Notes under the pieces: model-generated
What the model was told of the DNA's origin: nothing
What the model saw: the letters and a program-made list of their open reading frames with translations, nothing else
Database searches by the model: none
In this document: positions 18,933 to 30,773 of the stretch, piece after piece
Position numbering within the stretch: the stretch's first letter is position 1
How the letters are laid out: each line of letters starts with the position of its first letter
Program-made: the position numbers and the translations under genes
Source: Myxococcales bacterium FL481
Lineage (GTDB): Bacteria; Myxococcota_A; Polyangia; Nannocystales; Nannocystaceae
Length of the DNA stretch: 47,467 nucleotides
NCBI GenBank assembly: GCA_006508105.1
Contig: QKPP01000257.1
Location: forward strand, 1 to 47,467
Direction: 5' to 3'

Positions 18933-20125
18933 GCGGAGTCAACCTCGGGCCCCCCCGGGGTATTCCCCGGGCTTTCTGCGCCATTTGCGCCCTTTGCTCG
19001 TGCGGCCCGCTGCAGCAGATTCAATTGATCGCGCACGTACGCCGTGGCGGTCTCCGTGCTGCGATCTGCGGCCGCGCGGTCCAAAGACAAGACCGGCGCC
19101 AACTCCACCAAGTCGGCGCCAATGATATCCACCTCGGCGTCGGCCAACCCTCCCAATACGGCGTGCACCTGCTCCGGGCGTAGGCCGCCGGGCTCGGGGG
19201 TGCCGCACGCGGCCGCCCAGTGGCAGTCCGTGCCGTCGATATCGTTGCTGATGAACACGCGACGCGCGCCGATACTCCCTAGGTGATCGACGACAACCGC
19301 CGCCAGCGCCGAGGGGCTCATCTCCTGCGCGGCGCGCCCCCAGATCTGCCGCACACCGTGCTCGCGCTCCCAGTGAGCGCGCTCGCGGCCCGAGGCCCGG
19401 ATACCGATCTGGAGCAAACGCTGGCCGCCGCCCAACAGGTCGTTGGCGTGCAGCGCCCAGGTTGCGAAGCAGTAGCGCACCCCCAAGCGTTCGCGGGTGA
19501 GATCGGTATGGGCGTCGAAGTGCACGATGGCCAAGTCGCGGTTGCGTTCGGGTCCGCCCTGGAGCAAGTACGCCATCGCCGGCCAGGTCACGGAGTGATC
19601 GCCGCCGAGCAGGTGCACGCGCAAGTCGGGCCGCAACTCGCCGAGCACCGCATACACCCGCTGTGCGACCGACAGCGGAGACACCGGCATGCGACGTCGG
19701 GCCTCCACGGGTACCGTCGGGTAGATCGCGTCTTGGGTGCGCTCGATCTGGGCCCGCGAGTGCATCTCGTCGTGAAGCAGCTGCGGCACGACAAACACGT
19801 CACCCAAGTCGAAGACCGGCGCCTGACCGAGCGCGGCTCGGATCGCCTCCGGGCCCCAACTCGCCCCGCGCACAATGCCCGCCCCCGTGTCGCAAGGAAC
19901 AGCCAGCAAGGCGACCGCCGGCGATTCGAGGTCGAGCAGCCGTTCGAGGTGCTCTCGCCACCGCACCGCGTCGCCGCCCAGGTAGGCGCGTGTCGCCGCC
20001 TCGCGCGCGGCTCGCCCGGTGCTCACGGCAAACACGCCCTCCCCGGGCGGACGCAGGTAGCAGGCGAGCTCGTCGAGAAGAAGTTGCGCCTGCGCGCGGG
20101 ACAAACGAACGTGCGACTCAGTCAC
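18929..20125 (-). CDS. Arginase/agmatinase/formiminoglutamase-family ureohydrolase
   Basis: The product is 398 residues, longer than the usual 300-330 because of about 65 N-terminal residues (RAQAQLLLDELACYLRPPGE and on). Dimanganese ligands are visible in the canonical order: H177 in GGDHS, D204, H206 and D208 in FDAHTD, and D295 and D297 in NDIDGTD. After DIDGTD the family usually has Pro, but here Cys follows. The enzyme should hydrolyse a guanidino or formimino group from an amino-acid-derived substrate; the substrate cannot be named from sequence. The GTG start at 20125 is only 53 bp from the divergent purB start. The stop overlaps the ECF sigma factor start by 4 bp, so this enzyme is the first gene of a sigma/anti-sigma operon, an unusual arrangement. 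The C-terminal 25 residues are low complexity. Confidence 0.88.
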   Translation of the reverse strand: MTESHVRLSRAQAQLLLDELACYLRPPGEGVFAVSTGRAAREAATRAYLGGDAVRWREHLERLLDLESPAVALLAVPCDTGAGIVRGASWGPEAIRAALGQAPVFDLGDVFVVPQLLHDEMHSRAQIERTQDAIYPTVPVEARRRMPVSPLSVAQRVYAVLGELRPDLRVHLLGGDHSVTWPAMAYLLQGGPERNRDLAIVHFDAHTDLTRERLGVRYCFATWALHANDLLGGGQRLLQIGIRASGRERAHWEREHGVRQIWGRAAQEMSPSALAAVVVDHLGSIGARRVFISNDIDGTDCHWAAACGTPEPGGLRPEQVHAVLGGLADAEVDIIGADLVELAPVLSLDRAAADRSTETATAYVRDQLNLLQRAARAKGANGAESPGNTPGGPEVDSA

Positions 20126-20178
20126 GGGGTCTTACCGATCTGTTGCTCGTGCAACGCCATGGGTATCCTCGCCCGCCC
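20126..20178. promoter_or_regulatory. 53-bp divergent promoter space, arginase-family operon / purB
   Basis: Two start codons face away from each other across 53 bp, so both promoters must overlap this gap or lie inside the opposite coding sequence. No consensus -35/-10 pair and no GGAAC-type ECF promoter was recognised. Autoregulation by the ECF factor is therefore unproven. Confidence 0.5.
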
Positions 20179-21618
20179 ATGAGCGCCTCGAATGCCACCT
20201 ATGCGAGTCCCTTGGCGTCCCGCTACGCCACCAAAGCGATGCTGGAGAATTTCGGCGATCATCGCCGGGCGTTGTTGTGGCGCGATCTGTGGATCGCGTT
20301 GGCCCAAGGCGAGCACGAACTGGGGCTACCGGTTTCCTCCGCCCAAATCAAGGCACTCGAATCGGCCCGCACCGAGCTCGACTTCGATCGTGTCGCGCAG
20401 CTCGAACGCGACCTCCGTCACGACGTGATGGCCCACGTCCACCACTACGGCGAGCGGGCGGGTGAAGAAGCCAGCAAGATCATCCACCTCGGGGCCACGA
20501 GCTGCTTTGTCACCGACAACGCGGAACTGGTGATGCTCCGCGACGGTCTCGATCTCCTGATCGACCGCCTCTACGCCGTGGTCAAACAGCTGCGGCAGTT
20601 TGCCGACGAGCACAAGGCGGTGCCGACCCTGGCGTACACGCACTACCAGCCCGCCCAGCTCACCACCGTCGGCAAGCGAGCGTGCCTGTGGGCGCAAGAC
20701 TTCGCATTCGACCTCGAGACCCTCGTGGCGCTGCGCGAGCGCCTCCCGTTTCGTGGGGTGAAGGGCACCACCGGCACGCAGGCGTCCTTTTTGGCCCTGT
20801 TCGAGGGCGACCACGAGAAGGTCCGGGCCCTCGATCGGAAGGTCTGTGCCGCGCTGGGGTTCGCGGCCTCCATCCCCGTCAGCGGTCAGACGTACACCCG
20901 CAAAGTGGACAGCTGGGTGCTCAGCGGATTGGCCGACGTGGCCGGGTCGGCGAGCAAGTTTGGCAATGACTTGCGGCTGCTGTCGCATGAACGCGAGGTC
21001 GAAGAGCCCTACGAGAGCAAGCAGATCGGATCGAGCGCGATGGCCTACAAGCGCAACCCGATGCGAAGCGAACGGATCGCCTCGCTCGCGCGTTTCGTGC
21101 ATTCGCTGGCGACGAGTCCGCGCGAAACCCACGCGAACCAGTGGCTAGAACGCACGTTGGACGACAGCGCGAACCGCCGGCTCGTGCTCACGGAGGGGTT
21201 TTTGGCCGTCGACGCCATTTTGAACCTGTGTGTGAACGTCACGTCGGGGCTCGTCGTCAACCCCGCAGTGATGCGGGCCAACATGGCCGATGAGCTGGGC
21301 TTTATGGCGACGGAGAACGTGATCATGCGAGGGGTCAAAGCCGGCGCCAACCGCCAAGACCTGCACGAACGGATCCGCCAGCACAGCCGGGCTGCCGTCG
21401 AGCGAATGAAGCGAGAAGGCGCTGCGAACGACGTTGTCGACCGCATGCAAAACGATCCCGAACTGGCTCCCCACATCGACCCCGACACGCTGCAGCCCGA
21501 GCGCTACGTCGGTCGGGCCCCCCAACAAGTCGATGAATTCCTCGGAGAGTACCTCGACCCGCTGCTCGAGCGATTCGGCGCGGGTCGACAAGGCTTCGCC
21601 GCCGACGTGCGCGTGTAG
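20179..21618 (+). CDS. purB: Adenylosuccinate lyase
   Basis: PurB catalyses two fumarate-releasing steps of purine synthesis (SAICAR to AICAR, and adenylosuccinate to AMP). The ATG at 20179 starts MSASNATYASPLASRYA, giving 479 residues, longer than the 430-residue bacterial type and close to the animal-type enzyme. Family motifs in order: IIHLGATSCFVTDN, TLAYTHYQPAQLTTVGKR, GTTGTQASFL and the fumarate-lyase signature SSAMAYKRNPMRSE with the catalytic Ser loop. The frame is open far upstream over the antisense strand of the arginase gene, but homology begins only at this ATG. It is divergently placed 53 bp from the arginase operon and convergent with the RRM gene. Confidence 0.97.
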   Translation: MSASNATYASPLASRYATKAMLENFGDHRRALLWRDLWIALAQGEHELGLPVSSAQIKALESARTELDFDRVAQLERDLRHDVMAHVHHYGERAGEEASKIIHLGATSCFVTDNAELVMLRDGLDLLIDRLYAVVKQLRQFADEHKAVPTLAYTHYQPAQLTTVGKRACLWAQDFAFDLETLVALRERLPFRGVKGTTGTQASFLALFEGDHEKVRALDRKVCAALGFAASIPVSGQTYTRKVDSWVLSGLADVAGSASKFGNDLRLLSHEREVEEPYESKQIGSSAMAYKRNPMRSERIASLARFVHSLATSPRETHANQWLERTLDDSANRRLVLTEGFLAVDAILNLCVNVTSGLVVNPAVMRANMADELGFMATENVIMRGVKAGANRQDLHERIRQHSRAAVERMKREGAANDVVDRMQNDPELAPHIDPDTLQPERYVGRAPQQVDEFLGEYLDPLLERFGAGRQGFAADVRV

Positions 21619-21908
21619 TCCAGGACAGAGGAGGAAGGCGCGGCCGACGAGATCCCCGTTACTCGGCTCGAAGTGCCACCCGGCTGTCGTCACCGCATCG
21701 CCCGTTGGCCGCGGATCGTCGTTCGCCACCCCCGCTTGTCGAAGCGAGTCGTGGGTCGAGCGTCGGAGCCGAGGGCTGAGCGCGAGCGTCGTGGGGGCCC
21801 GAGCGCCGTGACGGCGGGCCCGGCTCGCGGTCAGACCGAGGTCTGTGCGTCATGACCCGGCGCCGAACCTCGCCGCGAATCGGGGGCTCGCTGCGCGTGC
21901 GGCCCGGC

Positions 21909-22382
21909 CTAGCGACCGCGCTCGGTGGCCTGACGGACGACCAACGTCCGCCCCCACAAATCTTGTCCGTCTAGCGCCCGAATGGCTTTCACCGCGTCGC
22001 GGCGATCGGCCATGGTCACAAAGCCAAAGCCCCGCGAATCACCCGTGTCTCGGTCGGTCACGATCACCGCCTCAGCGACTGGACCGTACTCTTCGAGCTT
22101 CGCTTGCATCTCCCCGACCGTCACCTGATGCGAGAGCCCGCCGATAAACAAACGGCTCGGATGCGCGGTCGACCGCTCCGCCCCCTCCGGCGGCGACGTG
22201 AGTCCTTGGACGACCTCGTCGATCGACATCAGACCACCTTGGATTTCGTCGACCGTGGCGATGGGGATGCCAGCCATCCCCGACTCGCGACGCTCGCGCT
22301 GGCGTTCGCTCTTCTCGCGTTTTTTGCGCTGTTTGTCCTGTTCGCGTCGACGTTTTCCAGCGGAGTAGTTGCTTCTAGACAT
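21909..22382 (-). CDS. RRM-domain RNA-binding protein
   Basis: The product is a 157-residue protein. The first 35 residues are highly basic (Lys/Arg/Glu, probably helical and RNA-contacting). A short acidic linker follows, then one RNA-recognition motif at about 77-152. RNP2 is LFIGGL (78-83) and RNP1 is RGFGFVTM (117-124), with the aromatic residues needed for base stacking. Single-RRM proteins of this type occur in cyanobacteria and Myxococcota, where some are cold-regulated; here only RNA binding can be claimed. The start MSRSNYSAGKRR is at 22382 and is followed upstream by a 600-bp gene-free stretch that may hold a long leader. It converges on purB with 290 bp between the stops. Confidence 0.92.
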   Translation of the reverse strand: MSRSNYSAGKRRREQDKQRKKREKSERQRERRESGMAGIPIATVDEIQGGLMSIDEVVQGLTSPPEGAERSTAHPSRLFIGGLSHQVTVGEMQAKLEEYGPVAEAVIVTDRDTGDSRGFGFVTMADRRDAVKAIRALDGQDLWGRTLVVRQATERGR

Positions 22383-22991
22383 GAGACCTGCGTGAAAAAG
22401 TTGGGCGACGAGAGAACGAGGATTCGCGCGAAACCCGCTCGCACTGCAGAGAACGCGACCGCTCGATGCGTACCCATGCCTCGCGGGGCCGGGGCGCCCT
22501 CCTGGCTACCACGCGAAGGGGCCCAAGAGGCGGTTTGGAGCGCGCGCCCCCCTCCCGGAGCCGGGACCTCGCGGCAGACGCGGGATCCGCTGAGCGTGGC
22601 CGTGCGCCGCGTTGTCGTGCCAACGCCGGGGGCCTACGCATGGAGGCCGCGCTGACTGTCCACGATCAAGCAGAGACGGTCGATGGAGAGTGATGGCCAG
22701 TCGGTGACGAATGCAACGCCGCGTTGCGCGTTTCGGACTCTCGACAAGGGTGCCTCGGTAACGCGCCGCGCTGGCCTTGTCAAACACGCCCTCCGTGGCT
22801 CCCGCGCGACGGCTCCACGACCACGTCAGCGGCTCGCGGGCGAGTGTAACGGCCCACGGCATCGCCGAGCCCATCCGCACGCACTACGCGCAGTCCGCCC
22901 TCGACCGACGCGGTCGAGCTACCTCGCGTCACGCCTTCCTTCCTCATCCACCGGCGAACGGGGCAGCACGACCCGCTTGCGTTCCCCCGCG
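22383..22991. other. 609-bp stretch without a recognised gene
   Basis: This lies between the response regulator stop and the RRM start, both minus-strand genes. Several overlapping open frames exist on both strands, as expected at this GC content. They translate to Arg/Pro/Ser-rich sequence with no domain and no good start site. It could contain a long 5' leader for the RRM gene. Confidence 0.5.
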
Positions 22992-23462
22992 TCACGAGGC
23001 CACGAGACCGAACGAGCTGTCCGTCTCTTTCCCGCCTCCCGCCGCCCGCTCTGCCGCGAGCGCCTCGCAGCGAGTCAGCGCCTCGCGCAGCTTGGCCAGT
23101 GTCACCGGCTTCGCGACGAACACATCCATGCCGGCCGCGACACAGCGGTCGCGGTGCTCGTTGGACACGTACGCCGTGGTGGCCACAATCAGCGGGCCCC
23201 CTTCCTCCCCTTGCTCCGCACGGATCGCCGTCGCGGCCTCGTACCCACTCATCACGGGCATCTCGCAGTCCATCATGATGAGGTTGTGACCGTGTGCTCG
23301 CCACGTCTCCAGCCCCTCCCGACCGTCATGCGCCACGTCACACTCGTACCCCAGCTTCTTTAGCATTCGCACGATTACGGTGCGATTGATCTCGTTGTCT
23401 TCCACCACCAACACCCGCCCTTCCACGGGATCTGTCCGGTCTCCAGTTGTCTGCACGGTCAT
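22992..23462 (-). CDS. Single-domain response regulator (CheY-like)
   Basis: The 156-residue protein from ATG 23462 (MTVQTTGDRTDPVEG) is a lone receiver domain. The acidic pocket is VVEDNEINR (E21, D22), the phospho-acceptor is D65 (MMDCEMPVMSG), the switch is T95 (VATTAYVS) and the conserved lysine is K118 (VAKPVTL). All phosphorylation residues are intact, in contrast to the FrzS-like protein. The motif EDNEINR and the DCEMPVMSGYEA stretch resemble receivers attached to hybrid kinases, so it may be a phosphorelay intermediate. A Gly/Lys/Ser tail of about 20 residues ends the protein. No kinase is nearby. It lies downstream of the HAD gene on the same strand after a 256-bp gap. Confidence 0.93.
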   Translation of the reverse strand: MTVQTTGDRTDPVEGRVLVVEDNEINRTVIVRMLKKLGYECDVAHDGREGLETWRAHGHNLIMMDCEMPVMSGYEAATAIRAEQGEEGGPLIVATTAYVSNEHRDRCVAAGMDVFVAKPVTLAKLREALTRCEALAAERAAGGGKETDSSFGLVAS

Positions 23463-23718
23463 GGTGGTACTCGTCCGATGTTGGCTACAAGAGTCGACCA
23501 CTGCGTCCCGTACTGAACGGCTTAGTTCGGTACGCGGTGGCAAGGGAACAATGTTCTTTACTACAAATCGCTCCGAACGCGGTGGCGTGCAACCGTCGCC
23601 GTTCGCCGTGCGCGCGTGCGACCCACGGAGGCGCGGCCTTCTGGCGAATCTGACACAAAGGCGCCATCCTCACCGTCGCGGCACACGGGTCACCGCGTGC
23701 GCCAAGCGGCACGGCCGG

Positions 23719-24531
23719 TCAATCGCGTGTCCCGCGAGGGACCGCCGCGGCGCTCGCGAGATGGACGATCCCGTTCGATCCGTCGAGCCGCCCGGCGAGA
23801 CCCGGCTTGGGGCGGACGGCGACCCCGACTCGTGCCGCCAGCAACATCTCCAAGTCAAAACCGTTGTCGCCAAAGGCCGCCAGCCAGCGCGCTGACTCAC
23901 CAAACCGCGCGCGAGCCCGACTCACCTTGGCGGGACCATACGGCGTGGGAGCGGCGAGCAGCGGAAGGAGGCACCCACTCGAGTCCACCGCGGCGGGACT
24001 GGCCACCACGTGCGCGGCGGACCAGCCCCAGATCTGACTGGCTTGCTCGACCACGAACTGAGGAGAAGCCGACACGACGAACAATGGGCGGCCGGCCGCC
24101 CGAGCCCAGTCGATGATCGCCCCCACTTCATCGATACGCCGCCCTGGCAGGTCGCGCTCGCGCAAGACCTCACTGGCAAAACGATGCAACTCGTCGAGCC
24201 GGTGACCGGCGTAGCACCAACTCATCACGTCGCAGATCGCCAGCTCGCCGACTCGACCGTCGCGATAGCCGTCGTACAACGCGGCAGCGATACGATTCGC
24301 GTCCCCGGCGGGGTCGGTACCGTGCCGCGCGGCGACGGCTGCCAGGGCGGGTCGTGCGACATCGAGCAGCATGCCTCGCTCTAGAGCGGCCGTAAACACA
24401 TCCTCCCCCACGTCGCCCGTCCACAACGTGCCGTCTCCGTCAAAGGTGAGTACCCCATCGCCGTGAGGGGCGATCCGGGCAACGATCTCGTTCGCGGAAC
24501 AAACCTGCGGCTGAGCATGTGTGGAATCCAT
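23719..24531 (-). CDS. HAD-superfamily phosphatase (phosphoserine-phosphatase-like, IB group)
   Basis: The product from ATG 24531 (MDSTHAQPQVCSAN) has 270 residues. HAD motif I is FDGDGTLW (nucleophile D31, acid D33), motif II is VVSASPQ, motif III is the Lys of YGPAKVSRA, and motif IV is FGDNGFDLEML. The alpha-helical cap between motifs I and II fits subclass IB, which includes SerB and phosphocholine or phosphoethanolamine phosphatases. The substrate is a phosphomonoester that cannot be fixed from sequence. The frame is open 15 codons further upstream, but those codons are antisense to the divergent gene's leader. It is divergent from the DUF924 gene with 141 bp between starts. Confidence 0.88.
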   Translation of the reverse strand: MDSTHAQPQVCSANEIVARIAPHGDGVLTFDGDGTLWTGDVGEDVFTAALERGMLLDVARPALAAVAARHGTDPAGDANRIAAALYDGYRDGRVGELAICDVMSWCYAGHRLDELHRFASEVLRERDLPGRRIDEVGAIIDWARAAGRPLFVVSASPQFVVEQASQIWGWSAAHVVASPAAVDSSGCLLPLLAAPTPYGPAKVSRARARFGESARWLAAFGDNGFDLEMLLAARVGVAVRPKPGLAGRLDGSNGIVHLASAAAVPRGTRD

Positions 24532-24672
24532 GGCCGCGGCGCACGCTAGCGATCCTCGTCCGGGACCACAAGCCATATGCCGGCCACGAGCCTACGCGAC
24601 CCCGAACGAAACCGACCGGCTCGGACGCCGCGGCGTCGTCCGCTCGCCACCCGTGCTAGCGTCAACCGGCGC

Positions 24673-25287
24673 ATGTCCAACGACGACTCCGTTTCCTCCG
24701 CCGACGTCATCCGCTTTTGGTTTGGTGCACCGGGCCCCGTCGAGCGGGTCGAGCCGGCCGTCTCGCGCCGATGGTGGGGAAAAGACCCCGCATTCGACGA
24801 GGAGGTGCGACGCCGCTTCGCGGAGGCGCACGATCGCGCCACGCGCGGGGCTCTGCACGACTGGGCGACGACCCCCCGAGGTCGACTCGCGTTGGTGATC
24901 GTGCTCGACCAGTTCTCGAGAAACATGTTTCGTGACGACCCTCGGGCTTTCGCGAGCGATGCGCTGGCGCAGGCCCACACGTCCGCGGCGATCGCTGCAG
25001 GCGACGATCTCGACCTGACGGCGATTGAGCGCGTGTTTGTGTACATGCCGCTGATGCACGCCGAGAACCTGGCGCTGCAAGAGCAATGCGTCCAGTGCTT
25101 CGAACGCCTCGCCGCCGCGGCGCCGGCCGAACACGCCGACATGCTGCGCAACAACTTGGACTTCGCGGTGCGCCACCGCGACATTGTGGCCAAGTTCGGC
25201 CGCTTTCCCCATCGAAACGCTACGCTCGGCCGCAACTCGAGCGCGGCGGAACTCGCCTTTCTCCAAGAACCGAATTCGTCGTTTTAG
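24673..25287 (+). CDS. DUF924 family protein
   Basis: The 204-residue protein from ATG 24673 starts MSNDDSVSSADVIRFWFG, exactly the DUF924 N terminus. Hallmarks present: RWWGKDPAFDEEVRRRF, the core motif LVIVLDQFSRNMFRDDPRAF, FVYMPLMHAENL and the C-terminal KFGRFPHRNATLGR. DUF924 proteins are all-helical, TPR-like and widely conserved, but their role is unknown. No signal peptide or membrane span is present, so it should be cytoplasmic. The frame is open a further 32 codons upstream; those are basic and lack homology sense. Confidence 0.93.
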   Translation: MSNDDSVSSADVIRFWFGAPGPVERVEPAVSRRWWGKDPAFDEEVRRRFAEAHDRATRGALHDWATTPRGRLALVIVLDQFSRNMFRDDPRAFASDALAQAHTSAAIAAGDDLDLTAIERVFVYMPLMHAENLALQEQCVQCFERLAAAAPAEHADMLRNNLDFAVRHRDIVAKFGRFPHRNATLGRNSSAAELAFLQEPNSSF

Positions 25288-25497
25288 CCTCCGCCCCGCG
25301 TCGGTAGAGCTCACCCCCGCCACAACCGACCGGCGGTCGCAAGCGCGGCTCGAGATCTCTGCGCGCCCGAATGGCGACAAACTCGCGACGTTCACTCAAT
25401 CCGCGACATCAGGGTGAATTCGGGTGCCATCACGATGGCGAGCATCGTCGAACGGATCCTCGCGCGTTACACCGCGCACGAACTGGAAACCTTCACG

Positions 25498-28218
<2,721 letters not shown>

Positions 28219-28253
28219 CCGCGACGGCCAGCGAGTCGTCGTTGACCCACGAA

Positions 28254-28283
28254 CGGGCCCCGCTGGATTGTGAGCGGGGCCCG
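28254..28283. terminator. Terminator-like hairpin 1 of an array
   Basis: A perfect 11-bp stem (CGGGCCCCGCT with AGCGGGGCCCG) has an 8-nt loop. It begins 36 bp after the nuclease stop. On the plus strand it is followed by CATCGTTTCG, only a weak T stretch. Confidence 0.75.
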
Positions 28284-28285
28284 CA

Positions 28286-28357
28286 TCGTTTCGCTCGATA
28301 AGAAGCCCGCCCCGCCGAGTCGCCGGCGAGGCGGGCTTTCGTTTCGGCCGACGAGAA
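28286..28357 (+). repeat. Degenerate ~53-bp tandem repeat joining the hairpins
   Basis: The 19-base linker at 28286-28304 recurs at 28339-28357 with 15 of 19 bases identical, each copy just before a hairpin or hairpin relic. A third, weaker copy is visible near 28387-28405. The spacing of about 53 bp suggests that the terminator cassette was duplicated in tandem. Confidence 0.65.
28303..28338. terminator. Terminator hairpin 2 of an array
   Basis: A 9-bp outer stem (AAGCCCGCC with GGCGGGCTT) encloses a second 4-bp stem GCCG/CGGC. On the plus strand it runs into TTCGTTT, so it can terminate the nuclease transcript. Confidence 0.8.
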
Positions 28358-28404
28358 CGGGCCCAGCCGTGTCGCCGGCGGCACCTTCTGTCTCAGTCGA
28401 CAAA

Positions 28405-28434
28405 AAAGCCCCGCCAGGCTGCCGGCGGGGCTTT
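28405..28434 (-). terminator. Intrinsic terminator of the GDPD gene (hairpin 4 of the array)
   Basis: A perfect 11-bp stem (AAAGCCCCGCC with GGCGGGGCTTT) has an 8-nt loop. Read on the minus strand it ends in a run of six T (A residues at 28402-28407 on the plus strand). This is the textbook form of a terminator for the glycerophosphodiesterase gene, which stops at 28501. On the plus strand the stem ends in TTTAT, so it may work both ways. Confidence 0.9.
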
Positions 28435-28500
28435 ATGCGGTTCACTCGCCGCCGGGATCAAGTCCCCTCGAGCGAGGCCCAAGCGGGCCTGAGTCTGAGC

Positions 28501-29868
28501 CTACAGGCCGAAGCAGTTCGCGTAGTAGGTGACGGTGGCGGGCCAATCCGAGAAGATGCCCAAAATGCCCACGCGCTTGGCCAAGACGTGCAGCGTCTGC
28601 ATTTTGTCGCCGTCGTTGTTGATGATGTCGTCGGTGGTCTGGTGGTACCAGGCCCCGTCGGCCGCGAGCGGAGCGGAGCGCTCGATCGTCCAGGTGATGA
28701 TGTCGAGGCCGGCTCGGCGCGCGCGACGAGCGTAGCGCGACGGACGGATGCGGCCGTTGCGGTCTTTGAGCAGCATCCACATCGGGGGGGCGATGATCTG
28801 CACGCCCTCGTCCGCGAGCTCACGCATCGTCGGCGACCAGCTGTGCGGGTTGTTCTCGTCGAACTCGGGGTCGGAGTAACGACCGTCGAGGAATACGGCT
28901 TGCTCGCCGAAGTCGGGGGCGTTGGCGATCCAGTAACGCACGTCGTCGAGGTTGAACGACTGGGCCCAGACCTTCGACGCATCGACGCCGGCCTCTTCGT
29001 AGTCGTCGATCAGCGCCTGCGCGTACTCGGCCTGGCTGCCGAACACGGCCGCGATGTCGTCGGCGTCGCCGCCTTTGAGCTCGGGCGTGAACTTGCGATC
29101 GAGCTTGGTGAACAAGTCGATGCTTTCTTTGTGGCTCAACACCTCGCCGCACGTGGAGTACAAGTCCGTGCGCCAGTCGGCGGTCCCGCCGAGGTACTCC
29201 TCGACCGTCCGGGCGCGGGGGTCAGCCGCGTCCATCTTGCCGCACAGGCTCTTGAACTGCTCCAATGTGATGTCGCTGGCACAGCAGCGCGCCGAGGCGG
29301 CCTCGATGAGGTTGCCGTCTTCGTCGTACTGAGCCGGCACAAACGGCTGCTCGCACGAGGACGCGAGCTCCGTGGCCAAGATGTTGGTGGTCGTGTGCAA
29401 GTCGCACTGCGCGTGACGACAGACGAGCTCGCCGTCTTGGGTAAAGGTCACGTCGCATTCCAAAATGCCCGCCCCCATGCGCGCCGCCGCCTCGTAGGAC
29501 TCGCGGGTGTGCTCGGGGAACTGCATGCACGCGCCGCGGTGTCCGATCGAGAAATCGGTGGTGTAAAACGGGCCTTCGCTGCACGAGTTGAGCTTGTTTT
29601 TGAGCCACCCGTCGTCCATGTTGTCGACGAGGAAGTACGGGCGAGGTCCGAGTTGCACGGAACCTTTGGGTGCATGCCAGCCGCCATCAACGCGGTGCTC
29701 GACTTCGGACTCGACGGACTCGTCGGTCTCGGGCTCGGGGGCGACGTCGCAGTTGGCAATCAGCGCGGCGGTGCCGAGCATCAAGGGCGTCGACAGCATG
29801 GCGAACGCGCGTTGGCGAAGGGTGCGCTCGGTCGAGCGAACGGCAGAAGCGGGTGATGGCTTGGCCAT
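28501..29868 (-). CDS. Exported glycerophosphodiester phosphodiesterase-family protein
   Basis: The product has 455 residues. The N terminus has a basic lead and a hydrophobic core ending LIANC at Cys40, a lipobox-like site with an unusual Asn before the Cys. An acidic spacer follows. The GDPD TIM barrel starts with [20 protein letters not shown] (catalytic HRG and Glu), then [18 protein letters not shown] with the metal-binding Glu and Asp and the second catalytic His. Later strands ([19 protein letters not shown]) and the end [14 protein letters not shown] complete the barrel. Several Cys residues suggest disulphides. The enzyme should cut glycerophosphodiesters to glycerol-3-phosphate outside the cytoplasm. 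An AGGAGAG site lies before the ATG at 29868. It converges on the nuclease gene across the terminator array. Confidence 0.92.
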   Translation of the reverse strand: MAKPSPASAVRSTERTLRQRAFAMLSTPLMLGTAALIANCDVAPEPETDESVESEVEHRVDGGWHAPKGSVQLGPRPYFLVDNMDDGWLKNKLNSCSEGPFYTTDFSIGHRGACMQFPEHTRESYEAAARMGAGILECDVTFTQDGELVCRHAQCDLHTTTNILATELASSCEQPFVPAQYDEDGNLIEAASARCCASDITLEQFKSLCGKMDAADPRARTVEEYLGGTADWRTDLYSTCGEVLSHKESIDLFTKLDRKFTPELKGGDADDIAAVFGSQAEYAQALIDDYEEAGVDASKVWAQSFNLDDVRYWIANAPDFGEQAVFLDGRYSDPEFDENNPHSWSPTMRELADEGVQIIAPPMWMLLKDRNGRIRPSRYARRARRAGLDIITWTIERSAPLAADGAWYHQTTDDIINNDGDKMQTLHVLAKRVGILGIFSDWPATVTYYANCFGL

Positions 29869-30122
29869 GAGTGTGTTCTCTCCTCTCCGGATCCGGAGGC
29901 GGCGAACCTAGGCTCACCGTGATACAGGCTAGTCACAGCGAGGTTTCCTCAGGTCGACACAAAAGCGCCCGTCGCTCCACGCGGTTCCCGTCAGACTGAC
30001 GCCACGTAACGGTTACTGAAGCTTCATCCCGCTGCTGCCTCAACCGCCCGCAAGACCGAGCTCGTGCGACGTCACGAGCGAGTGCCGCATGTCCGGATCG
30101 TATCGCTCGCGTCGCGCCGCGC

Positions 30123-30773
30123 TCACCCCTCGGCCTCGCCGGCGGACAACGTCCTCGCCTCCTCCGGCCGGGGAAGATCCGCGAACAGCTGCTTTCGCAG
30201 CTCGGTCTCCGCGAGTCCGGAGCGGAGTGCCAAGCGGGCGTACGCATGCCCAACCGACATCGTCGAGCCGGCTAAAGTCGCCAAGGTGGAGGCCTCGCCC
30301 CACCGTTCCCGCGCGGCAACTGGAAGCCACGCCACGAACGACTGGAGCGGGTCGTGCAAGGCCCATGAAGGCTCCCCGCGCCGAGCGGCGCGCCAGCTTA
30401 GCTGGTCAGCGAACATCTGGTGCAATTCGTACCAAAGCGGTGCAAACCCAGCGCCAAGACGGCGCCAGTCGGCCCGAGACAAAGTCGGGGGCGATGGACG
30501 CCGCAGGGCATCGGGAGCGGCTTGTGCCACCACTCGGGCGATTGCATCGCGACGCTCCTGGCAAACCCGCGGTCCCACCAACTCCGCCTCACGCAGCGCT
30601 CCCGGCCACCTCGTCGCCGCGCGACGCAGCCGTCGGGCTCGGCCCGCACCGGGTTCTAGCGCGGCGATCTGCAGCAAGCTGGTGTACTTGATGGTGAGAT
30701 CCCGCGCCGCGGCGCGAGGAAACGGACCAGACCAAAAACGCATCGCCTCACCAGATCGCGATTCCCCAGACAT
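30123..30773 (-). CDS. Hypothetical protein (216 aa), divergent from an ECF sigma gene
   Basis: I do not recognise the family. The sequence has good coding character throughout: predicted helices with balanced Leu/Ala/Arg, and aromatic clusters such as RFWSGPFPRAAARDL, PLWYELHQMFADQLSW and LQSFVAWLPVAARERWGE. These suggest a folded, mostly helical cytoplasmic protein. There is no signal peptide, membrane span or metal motif. The ATG at 30773 and a second ATG ten codons later are equally possible starts. It is divergent from the ECF sigma gene with about 200 bp between starts; any functional link is unproven. Confidence 0.65.
   Translation of the reverse strand: MSGESRSGEAMRFWSGPFPRAAARDLTIKYTSLLQIAALEPGAGRARRLRRAATRWPGALREAELVGPRVCQERRDAIARVVAQAAPDALRRPSPPTLSRADWRRLGAGFAPLWYELHQMFADQLSWRAARRGEPSWALHDPLQSFVAWLPVAARERWGEASTLATLAGSTMSVGHAYARLALRSGLAETELRKQLFADLPRPEEARTLSAGEAEG

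Noticed and set aside
28270..29856. 528-codon plus-strand frame opposite the glycerophosphodiesterase
   Set aside because: It runs through the terminator array and is antisense to a well-supported gene; its Val/Arg-rich content is typical of shadows.
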